Shown here in pieces: positions 16,080 to 22,492 of a stretch of DNA of 36,467 bases. The translations under genes were made by a program, and so were the position numbers. This DNA is from Candidatus Doudnabacteria bacterium (GTDB taxonomy: Bacteria; Patescibacteriota; Doudnabacteria; UBA920; O2-02-FULL-48-8). Below the pieces are notes generated by a model. It worked only from the letters and a program-made list of their open reading frames with translations. It had not been told where the DNA came from and did not search any database. Position 1 is the stretch's first letter; the number at the start of each line of letters is the position of its first letter. The stretch lies in the NCBI GenBank assembly GCA_016186915.1, contig JACPKU010000006.1, positions 313,619 through 350,085 on the forward strand, given 5' to 3'.

Positions 16080-16241
16080 CAAAAAACCGGCCTTAAGCCG
16101 GCTTGTGCTACGTGATCTGTGTTACGTGATACGTGACAAAGGCCGACTTTACGGACGGATCATAATGCTAATAATAGAGATAATATTATGTGATCGGTTC
16201 ATACTTGAAACCAGTTTATCACTGGATTTAGTTTAAGTCAA
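16080..16241 (-). promoter_or_regulatory. Attenuator-like leader L3
   Basis: Promoter TTGACT-17-TAAACT; AAGTCGGC (16142-16149) complementary to GCCGGCTT (16095-16102); terminator AAGCCGGCTTAAGGCCGGTTTTTTG. Confidence 0.6.
16149..16202 (-). CDS. Candidate leader peptide L3 (17 aa, Ile-rich)
   Basis: MNRSHNIISIISIMIRP starting near the predicted TSS. Confidence 0.3.
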   Translation of the reverse strand: MNRSHNIISIISIMIRP

Positions 16242-16263
16242 GGCATGCTCTATGATATTGCGG

Positions 16264-16302
16264 ACAAAAAAAGATGGCCACAGCAGCAGAGCTGTTGCGG
16301 CC
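16264..16302 (-). terminator. Intrinsic terminator
   Basis: GGCCGCAACAGCTCTGCTGCTGTGGCCATCTTTTTTTG. Confidence 0.75.
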
Positions 16303-16305
16303 TAG

Positions 16306-16536
16306 TTACGCCACGGCCGTGGTCTTCGTCCTTGTTTCCCACGGCTCCCAACACGACGGGGGAATTGTCTTGCTGTCAGATGGCCAAGTGGCGTTGCACT
16401 TCTTGCAGCGCATCAGTTTGCCGCCCTGCTCGCGGATTACGGCCCGGCGCGCGTCAATCGATCCATGCCCTCGCCACATGCCGAAGGTCACTTCTTGGCT
16501 CAAGTCACCAAGCGCTTCACTTGCATCTCCGTTCAC
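16306..16536 (-). CDS. Small zinc-ribbon-like hypothetical protein (76 aa, GTG start)
   Basis: SD AAGGAGGTGGACC; internal LMRCKKCNATWPSDSKTIPPSCW. Confidence 0.6.
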   Translation of the reverse strand: MNGDASEALGDLSQEVTFGMWRGHGSIDARRAVIREQGGKLMRCKKCNATWPSDSKTIPPSCWEPWETRTKTTAVA

Positions 16537-16564
16537 GGTCCACCTCCTTAAAGTTTTCAGGACT

Positions 16565-16616
16565 GTCACCCTGAGCACAAGGCCCGATTAATCTTAGACA
16601 CTCCGCTCAAGATGAC
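16565..16616. repeat. GTCACCCTG..CAAGATGAC interspersed palindrome (copy 4)
   Basis: gtcaccctgagcac...ctccgctcaagatgac. Confidence 0.7.
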
Positions 16617-16754
16617 ATAACCTCTCGACTCGTCGCCCTTCGGGCGAACTTCGCTCGAGATAATTTTGCGTAAGCAAAATTAAAATCCGACCATGCCGGT
16701 CGGTTAGTTTTGTTTGTCTGCCTTCGACAAGCTCAGGCATCAATACAGCAAAAC

Positions 16755-16856
16755 TTACCGACCTCTGTATCGGAAAAAATAAAACCAAAACTGATTAGTA
16801 ATAGATGAATTCACCCCGTTAGAAATACTGTAATATGGCAAATTGTTTGCTGTCAT
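16755..16856 (-). CDS. Candidate leader peptide L4 (33 aa, aromatic run)
   Basis: MTANNLPYYSISNGVNSSITNQFWFYFFRYRGR; stop overlaps the anti-terminator strand. Confidence 0.4.
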   Translation of the reverse strand: MTANNLPYYSISNGVNSSITNQFWFYFFRYRGR

Positions 16857-16913
16857 TTAATATAAATTCGTTTAAGAACTCCGTAAAATTTGATTATTAA
16901 TTTCTAACGGGGT
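16814..16913. repeat. MITE-like element with CCCGTTAGAAAT TIRs (copy 2)
   Basis: ccccgttagaaat...atttctaacgggg. Confidence 0.75.
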
Positions 16914-16959
16914 TCATGCTGATAAACGCAGTATATACTTAAACTGCCCGGCCGTCAAC

Positions 16960-17799
16960 TTATTCCAACTTCGACATCCTGTCTAACAAACCATTCAGCT
17001 CTTCTTCTGAATAAAATTCAATCATTATCCGCCCGCTGCCGCCCTTTTTCGAAACCCGCACCTTGGTGCCCAGCTTCCCCCGCAGTTCCGCTTCTAAGGC
17101 CAAAACTTCGGGATCCTGCACAGTTCTCGGCGCCCTCACTGCTTTTTCTCTGTGAGTTAATTCCCGCACCCGATCTTCTGCCTGGCGAACAGTTAAATCC
17201 TGGGCAATTATCTCTTCCATTAAAGCCAGCTGTTTTTCCATCCCCGGCATGGCCAAGATGGCGCGAGCGTGCCCCTCGCTGATTTTTCCTTCTGCCACGG
17301 CACGTTGGATTTTCAGAGGTAAATGCAAAAGTCGCAAAAGATTGGTTACGGTGGTCCGCGCCTTGCCCACTTTCTTGGCCACCTCTTCTTGAGTTAAGTG
17401 ATACTTATCAATCAGTTGCTGATAAGCCAGAGCTTCTTCCACCGGATCGAGATTGTGGCGCTGAATGTTTTCTATCAAGGCCAGCTCCAGTTTCTTCTGC
17501 TCTTCCAGCGAGTCGCGGATTATCACCGGCACTTTGGTAAGGCCTGCCAGTTTCGAAGCACGCAATCTTCTCTCTCCGACTATCAGTTGATACCCGCCAG
17601 CACCATCTGGGATAACTATCAGTGGTTGCAAAATTCCATGCTCGCGGATCGAGTCAGCCAGTTCATTCAAGGTTTCTGGGTCGAACTCTTTGCGCGGCTG
17701 CCAGGGGTTGGGCTGGATCTGATCAATCGGAACTTCAGTAAAGTGAATAACTGGCAGATCAGGAGGTGGTGGTATTATTTTTGGTTCATCGTCATTCAT
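16960..17799 (-). CDS. parB: ParB/Spo0J-family chromosome partitioning protein
   Basis: IQPNPWQPRKEFDPETLNELADSIREHGILQPLIV...GERRLRASKLAGLTKVPVIIR...ENIQRHNLDPVEEALAYQQL; HTH SEGHARAIL. Confidence 0.95.
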   Translation of the reverse strand: MNDDEPKIIPPPPDLPVIHFTEVPIDQIQPNPWQPRKEFDPETLNELADSIREHGILQPLIVIPDGAGGYQLIVGERRLRASKLAGLTKVPVIIRDSLEEQKKLELALIENIQRHNLDPVEEALAYQQLIDKYHLTQEEVAKKVGKARTTVTNLLRLLHLPLKIQRAVAEGKISEGHARAILAMPGMEKQLALMEEIIAQDLTVRQAEDRVRELTHREKAVRAPRTVQDPEVLALEAELRGKLGTKVRVSKKGGSGRIMIEFYSEEELNGLLDRMSKLE

Positions 17800-17849
17800 G
17801 GATCGGTTTCTTACAATCTAACAAAAGCTTATCAAAATAAAATAACTTA

Positions 17850-17887
17850 GACAAAAAAAGATCCGAGCGCCGTTAAGGGGCTCGGAT
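17850..17887 (-). terminator. Intrinsic terminator
   Basis: ATCCGAGCCCCTTAACGGCGCTCGGATCTTTTTTTG. Confidence 0.88.
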
Positions 17888-18046
17888 GGGTGGGGCTAGC
17901 GGTACTGGCCGCGGTTCAAACTCCCCACAAGCGGGGCAGGGGTTCGCCGGTCCGCCTTTCGTAAAGCAAACCGTATAGTGGTGGCCACATGAGCCGCAGG
18001 CGACTTCCTCCTCAGCCGGAGCCACGGCGAGCTGAGGTTTCCTCAT
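17873..18046 (-). CDS. Small zinc-ribbon protein (57 aa)
   Basis: MRKPQLAVAPAEEEVACGSCGHHYTVCFTKGGPANPCPACGEFEPRPVPLAPPIRAP; two CxxC pairs. Confidence 0.65.
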   Translation of the reverse strand: MRKPQLAVAPAEEEVACGSCGHHYTVCFTKGGPANPCPACGEFEPRPVPLAPPIRAP

Positions 18047-18203
18047 TGTCCACCTCTGCTTCCTTGCCCTCAGCGCCGATCCCGCGCAGTCGTTGAAGGC
18101 GTGGGGTTCCCTCAGGCTCAGTTCCTTCACTTGCCTTGCTGCGGCCCATATCCTGCGGGCCAACCCGGAAATCCTTCGCAAACGAATTGTCCACACTCAT
18201 CAT
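18012..18203 (-). CDS. Small hydrophilic hypothetical protein (63 aa)
   Basis: SD AGGAGGAGG; MMSVDNSFAKDFRVGPQDMGRSKASEGTEPEGTPRLQRLRGIGAEGKEAEVDNEETSARRGSG; overlaps next start. Confidence 0.5.
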   Translation of the reverse strand: MMSVDNSFAKDFRVGPQDMGRSKASEGTEPEGTPRLQRLRGIGAEGKEAEVDNEETSARRGSG

Positions 18204-18216
18204 ATCCTCCTCCTGG

Positions 18217-18909
18217 TCAGTCAAGTAGGCGCTTGAGCTCAGGGTCCAGAGCCCAACCGCCCAAGTAACAGTCTTCCCTGCCTTGCCGCGCAAAGAGCAG
18301 TGGGTCAGTCACGATTTCCTCCACGAACAACTGAACACCGCGCAGAGCCACTGCTTTGTTTACCGCGGCCTTCAAGTCCAGTGGCATCCCTTGAGGCCAC
18401 AATCCCTCACCCCCAGGATAACTTGGCAATTCCAGAGTGATCCAGTAGGCCGCCGCCTGGGCGAAATTCTCGGAGCCTTCTCCTGCCCAGTAGTAATCAA
18501 GGACGGCGAGGGAGACCATCAACGCCAGACTGACGACGAAGATCAGAACGCCCCAGACGCTTGCCCATTTGAGCAGCCAGTAGATGGTGGGCAGAGCGTC
18601 GTAGCCAAGCATAGTATTTGCGATCAGTCTGGACACCCAAGCAATCCCGAACGCAGCACTTGCCATCGCGGCCAACATCCCGCTGAAAAAGGTGAGGGGT
18701 CCCAGGACACGAAAATACATGGTTGGGATGAACCAGAGCCTGCCCCAGACGCCGGCTTGGCTCCGAAGCTTGCTAACCACCGCCTGCTTGTAGCGCTTGA
18801 CTTTGGACGGGTCAAGCGTGTTGATCCCGGTTCGCTTCAGCCTCTCAGCCAATGAGGCGGTTGAAAAGATCCTGGACGATTCCAGGACTGCGGTTGTCAA
18901 CAGAAGCAT
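18217..18909 (-). CDS. Membrane protein of unknown function (230 aa)
   Basis: True start after AAGGAGGATCAC: MLLLTTAVLESSRIFSTASLAERLK...; two to three TM stretches. The ORF-track extension upstream is antisense tRNA. Confidence 0.65.
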   Translation of the reverse strand: MLLLTTAVLESSRIFSTASLAERLKRTGINTLDPSKVKRYKQAVVSKLRSQAGVWGRLWFIPTMYFRVLGPLTFFSGMLAAMASAAFGIAWVSRLIANTMLGYDALPTIYWLLKWASVWGVLIFVVSLALMVSLAVLDYYWAGEGSENFAQAAAYWITLELPSYPGGEGLWPQGMPLDLKAAVNKAVALRGVQLFVEEIVTDPLLFARQGREDCYLGGWALDPELKRLLD

Positions 18910-19033
18910 GTGATCCTCCTTGTCATTGAGCACGAGGTTTCCGCCTCCCGATCCGCTATCTTGCCATAGTATAACACTTATAAGCTGCTTTCCAAAAACC
19001 CAAAAATACGCTAATATATTAAGCGTAATTAAT

Positions 19034-19076
19034 GCCGCGGTGGCGCTTGCCTTTCGCCTGGCAGATTTACCCCGCA
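19034..19076 (+). pseudogene. 5' part of outermost interrupted tRNA-Leu (unit A)
   Basis: GCCGCGG TG GCG [cttgcctttcgc] CTGGCAGA TTTACCCCGCA. Confidence 0.7.
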
Positions 19077-19084
19077 TAGTTGGT

Positions 19085-19154
19085 GCCGCCGTGGTGGAAC
19101 CCCGCACCAAGGCGAAGCCTGGTACGGGGCAAGTTGGCAGATTTACCCCGCACC
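19085..19154 (+). tRNA. 5' part of middle interrupted tRNA-Leu (unit B) with a 34-nt D-loop hairpin insertion
   Basis: GCCGCCG TG GTG GAA [CCCCGCACCAAGGCGAAGCCTGGTACGGGGCAAG] TTGGCAGA then IVS arm TTTACCCCGCACC. Confidence 0.6.
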
Positions 19155-19181
19155 GTAACGTACTCTTTGTTTTCATATGGT

Positions 19182-19268
19182 GCCGCGGTGGCGGAACTGG
19201 CAGACGCACACGACTCAAAATCGTGCGGGAGCAATCCCATGAGAGTTCGATTCTCTCCCGCGGCACCA
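19182..19268 (+). tRNA. tRNA-Leu(CAA), complete, CCA encoded (unit C)
   Basis: GCCGCGG TG GCG GAACTGGCAGA CGC A CACGA CTCAAAA TCGTG cgggagcaatcccat GAGAG TTCGATT CTCTC CCGCGGC ACCA. Confidence 0.97.
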
Positions 19269-19292
19269 TATGCATGTAAATTGATCGTTACT

Positions 19293-19365
19293 GGTGCGGG
19301 GCACGCACGACTCAAAATCGTGTGGCTTTACAGCCATGTCGGTTCGACTCCGACCGGCGGCACCA
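19293..19365 (+). tRNA. 3' part of middle interrupted tRNA-Leu(CAA) (unit B)
   Basis: IVS arm GGTGCGGGG, then CAC G CACGA CTCAAAA TCGTG TGGCTTTACAGCCAT GTCGG TTCGACT CCGAC CGGCGGC ACCA; pairs with GCCGCCG and GTG of 19085-19096. Confidence 0.7.
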
Positions 19366-19369
19366 CTTG

Positions 19370-19452
19370 TGCGGGGCGCACACGGCTCCCGCCTTCGTCC
19401 TCCGGACTTCGGCGGGCAGGCAAAATCGTACGGGAGCAATCCCATGGCACCA
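19370..19452 (+). pseudogene. 3' part of outermost tRNA-Leu (unit A), anticodon loop split by a palindromic element and T-arm deleted
   Basis: TGCGGGG CGC A CACGG CTC [33-nt element] AAAATCGTACGGGAGCAATCCCATG GCACCA. Confidence 0.7.
19388..19421. repeat. Palindromic mini-element (same family as 13030-13061) in a tRNA anticodon loop
   Basis: CCCGCCTTCGTCCTCCGGACTTCGGCGGGCAGGC. Confidence 0.75.
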
Positions 19453-19476
19453 AAAAAACGACTTAGGTCGTTTTTT
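19452..19476 (+). terminator. Intrinsic terminator after the tRNA-Leu locus
   Basis: AAAAAAACGACTTAGGTCGTTTTTT. Confidence 0.85.
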
Positions 19477-19486
19477 ATTATGCGGC

Positions 19487-19984
19487 TTAAACTGTGAAGT
19501 TTTTTTTGAAAAGGGCTTTCAAGCCCCAAACAACCAAAGCGGCAATCACAACGCTTCCAATAATATCTGAAATATAATGCACCCCCACAAACACCCGTGC
19601 TATCGAGCCAATCGTGGCTAAAACAATCAGTGGCCAAAACCATCTAGTCCTATAAAAAGCCAAGGCAATCGCAAACAAAATCACGGCGTGCCCTGATGGA
19701 AAAGAAAAACCTTGGTCTTTTATAAGCAATTGATTTACATCCATAACTTCAAAAGGCCTGGCCCGTTCTATACCTCTTTTCAACAGCTCCACTATGACCC
19801 GCCCCGCCAAGGCGGAGCCAAGAGCCAACAAAACCTTGGTCCGCAAATTTTTATACAACCACAGAGCCAAGACCAGAGCCAACATCATCCAGACTAGATG
19901 TTCGGCGAAAAAAACTCCCAAGTAGTCTAACACTTGGCTCTGTCCCGCCAAGCTATTTATAAATTTGAATAATACTTGATCCAT
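19487..19984 (-). CDS. PAP2-family phosphatase
   Basis: KRGIERARPFE...FSFPSGHAVILFAIALAF...RVFVGVHYISDIIGS. Confidence 0.9.
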   Translation of the reverse strand: MDQVLFKFINSLAGQSQVLDYLGVFFAEHLVWMMLALVLALWLYKNLRTKVLLALGSALAGRVIVELLKRGIERARPFEVMDVNQLLIKDQGFSFPSGHAVILFAIALAFYRTRWFWPLIVLATIGSIARVFVGVHYISDIIGSVVIAALVVWGLKALFKKNFTV

Positions 19985-20094
19985 AAAATTCCTATTAACT
20001 CCTAACGAGGATGCTGGAAAAAAAAGAATCTCGGAGGCCGACCGTTTTGTGTCTAACGAAATTTGATGCCGTCTTTTTTCACAGTATCCGAACG

Positions 20095-21330
20095 CTATAA
20101 CCCCGGTGCTTTAAAATTTTTAGTAAACCTTTTAACCTCCTGTTTAACCTTAGCTGCAATCGAAGGGTCAGTAATCACGGCTGCGATCCAGGCCGCGATT
20201 TTGCTCATCTCTTTCTCTTTCATGCCTCGAGAAGTTACTGCTGGCGTGCCCAATCTTACTCCGGACGGATCCCAGGGTTTTCTAGGATCTTTAGGGATTG
20301 GGCTTTGGCTCGACACGATTCCGGCGGACTCTAACAACTTTCTCGCTTCCAACCCTGAAATATTTTTATTAGTCAAATCGACTATCATTAAATGATTATC
20401 AGTGCCGTCAGAAATAATCTTGAAACCAAAATCCTGCAATGACTGGGCCAAAATTTTGGCATTCTTCACCACCTGCTCGGCATATTTACGAAACGAACTG
20501 GTTGACGCCTCTTTCATTGTGACGGCAATCGCGGCAATAGCATTTTCGTGCGGGCCTCCCTGCATTCCGGGAAACACAGACTTGTCGATTGCCGTGGCGT
20601 ATTTGTCTTTGCACATTATTATTGCCGCCCGCGGTCCCCTCAAGGTTTTATGGACGGTCGTCGTCACCACGTCAAAGAAAGGAAACGGAGAAAGATGCGC
20701 TGCGCCCGCAATCAACCCGGCGATGTGGGAAATATCCGCCATCGCAATAGCCTTGACCTTGTCCGCAATCTCTCGAAATTTTTTAAAATCAACTTCTCGC
20801 GAATAAGCAGTGTAGCCGCACAGGATTAATTTAGGATTTATCTTGTCAGCCAGCTTCAAAATCTCCATATAGTCCAGCCTGCCGGTTTTTTCCGACACGC
20901 CATAATGAACAAATTTATAATTCTTTCCGGAAAAGTTGACAGGCGAGCCGTGAGTTAAATGCCCGCCGCTTGCCAAATCCATAGACATAATCGTATCACC
21001 CGGTTCTAATAAGGCGTTGTAAACTTCTAAATTTGCCGGACTGCCGGAATAAGGCTGCACATTCACATGCCAGTCGAGAGGCAAGCCAAAAGTTTTCCGC
21101 ACTCTTTCTTTCGCCAGTTCTTCCAATTCATCAATTACTTCACAGCCCCCATAATACCTTTTTCTAGGATAATTCTCGGCGTATTTGTTAGTTAAAATCG
21201 AACCAAGCGCTTCCATTACTTCACGTGACGCAAAATTCTCCGAAGCAATCAAGTTGATAGTTTCGGCTTGCCTTTTGCGCTCGCGCTGGATGAGGTCGTA
21301 TATTTCTTTGTCTTGAGATTTTAGACTCAT
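20095..21330 (-). CDS. glyA: Serine hydroxymethyltransferase
   Basis: NLIASENFASREVMEALGS...NKYAENYPRKRYYGG...TTTVHKTLRGPRA. Confidence 0.98.
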   Translation of the reverse strand: MSLKSQDKEIYDLIQRERKRQAETINLIASENFASREVMEALGSILTNKYAENYPRKRYYGGCEVIDELEELAKERVRKTFGLPLDWHVNVQPYSGSPANLEVYNALLEPGDTIMSMDLASGGHLTHGSPVNFSGKNYKFVHYGVSEKTGRLDYMEILKLADKINPKLILCGYTAYSREVDFKKFREIADKVKAIAMADISHIAGLIAGAAHLSPFPFFDVVTTTVHKTLRGPRAAIIMCKDKYATAIDKSVFPGMQGGPHENAIAAIAVTMKEASTSSFRKYAEQVVKNAKILAQSLQDFGFKIISDGTDNHLMIVDLTNKNISGLEARKLLESAGIVSSQSPIPKDPRKPWDPSGVRLGTPAVTSRGMKEKEMSKIAAWIAAVITDPSIAAKVKQEVKRFTKNFKAPGL

Positions 21331-21331
21331 A

Positions 21332-22492
21332 TTATTTCTTTAACAGCCCATAAAATAAGGTTAGTGCGCCGGCCATGACAAATACCAGATGTATGCTAAG
21401 GCCGAAAGATAAAATAGCAATGGCCAGAAGCGCCGTAATTATTTTTCCTATTGATAAACTAAACTCATAAAATACGTTATAGGCAATGGCGTAATCCGCC
21501 TTTTTCGCCCCCGCGATTTCGAATGTCAAAGAATTCAGCGGCACATTGGTGATGCCCTTGCCCAATCTGGTGAAAACCTCAAAGGTCAAAACCGAACCCA
21601 CACTTCTCGCCAAAAACCTAAAAATCCAAGTCAGCGCATAAAACCAGGAAGTCAGCTGGAGCAAATCTCGTTTGCTCATATAATCGCTAAGTCTGCCTAT
21701 ATACAACATTAGCATGGCGGCCAAAGCGCTGGCAACCGTAATCACGGTTCCCACCCCCAACACGTCAGGAATAGTAAGGAACACAAAAACCGGCCAAAGA
21801 CTCATCAACATCAAGTCCTCGCTATACCCCCAATAGGCAAAAAAGTTCTGGACATGTTTTTTGAACACGGTCCAAAAATTTTTGAAACGGAACCTGTGCT
21901 GCATATATATGTCCTGAGAAAAAAACAGCGGCCAGGAGGAAAACAACATGATGGCAGCGGAGGAGCTGAACAGCGCCAAAAACCCAAACTGATAGGAAAT
22001 AAATCCGCCCAAGAATGGACCGACGATGGAAACTATCTGGATTAGAGAAAACAACATGCCAACCTCTCGCCCCCCTTGGACCTTGGTGGAGTTCAGTGCC
22101 ATGTCTGCATTGATCGCCGGCCAGAAAAAAGATTTTTGGAGGGCAAAGAAAAAGGGTGCGACAAAAAAGAAACTTTCGTAGTTTTGGACGTGGTATAAAG
22201 CAATCCAATAAATAATGTAGAAAATGTTGGAGATAAGGATCGCGTGCTTGTAGCCAATTTTACTAATCATCTTCGCGCCACCGAACACGAAAACTGAATA
22301 CGCCGCATAGACGATCGCGTAAAAAATCATAATGTCTATAAGGCTGTAACCAAGCTGATACAAAAAAATCGGCTCAAAAATATAAGCCATGGTAAGAGCC
22401 AAGCTAAAAAGTATCGATTGCCAGTAAATCTCTCTTACCTCCTGGCCTACTCGGAACGAGAAATAATGTATATGTCTTGGCAGAATAAGCAT
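21332..22492 (-). CDS. MFS-like membrane transporter
   Basis: About 10-12 TM segments; MFS-like repeat pattern. Confidence 0.65.
   Translation of the reverse strand: MLILPRHIHYFSFRVGQEVREIYWQSILFSLALTMAYIFEPIFLYQLGYSLIDIMIFYAIVYAAYSVFVFGGAKMISKIGYKHAILISNIFYIIYWIALYHVQNYESFFFVAPFFFALQKSFFWPAINADMALNSTKVQGGREVGMLFSLIQIVSIVGPFLGGFISYQFGFLALFSSSAAIMLFSSWPLFFSQDIYMQHRFRFKNFWTVFKKHVQNFFAYWGYSEDLMLMSLWPVFVFLTIPDVLGVGTVITVASALAAMLMLYIGRLSDYMSKRDLLQLTSWFYALTWIFRFLARSVGSVLTFEVFTRLGKGITNVPLNSLTFEIAGAKKADYAIAYNVFYEFSLSIGKIITALLAIAILSFGLSIHLVFVMAGALTLFYGLLKK

Larger units (their letters stand above)
16675..16958 (-). promoter_or_regulatory. Attenuator-like leader L4
   Basis: Promoter TTGACG-17-TATACT; GGTCGGTAAGTTTT (16750-16763) vs AAAACTAACCGACC (16698-16711), 13 of 14 positions complementary; terminator AACCGACCGGCATGGTCGGATTTTAATTTTG. 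Confidence 0.65.

Noticed and set aside
16960-17850. parS site near parB
   Set aside because: No TGTTNCACGTGNAACA-like palindrome and no adjacent parA seen in the window.
18910-19275. N-terminal extension MHMVPRERIELSWDCSRTIL... of the 18217 ORF and the ORF at 19067-19315
   Set aside because: These are antisense to the tRNA-Leu units; RERIELS-type peptides are a familiar artefact of reading tRNA genes backwards. The real start is at 18909 after AAGGAGGATCAC.
20010-20045. Possible attenuator in front of the PAP2 gene (GGTCGGCCTCCGAGATTCTTTTTTTT)
   Set aside because: Stem is only about 4 bp and no complementary upstream segment was found; too weak to claim alongside L1-L4.
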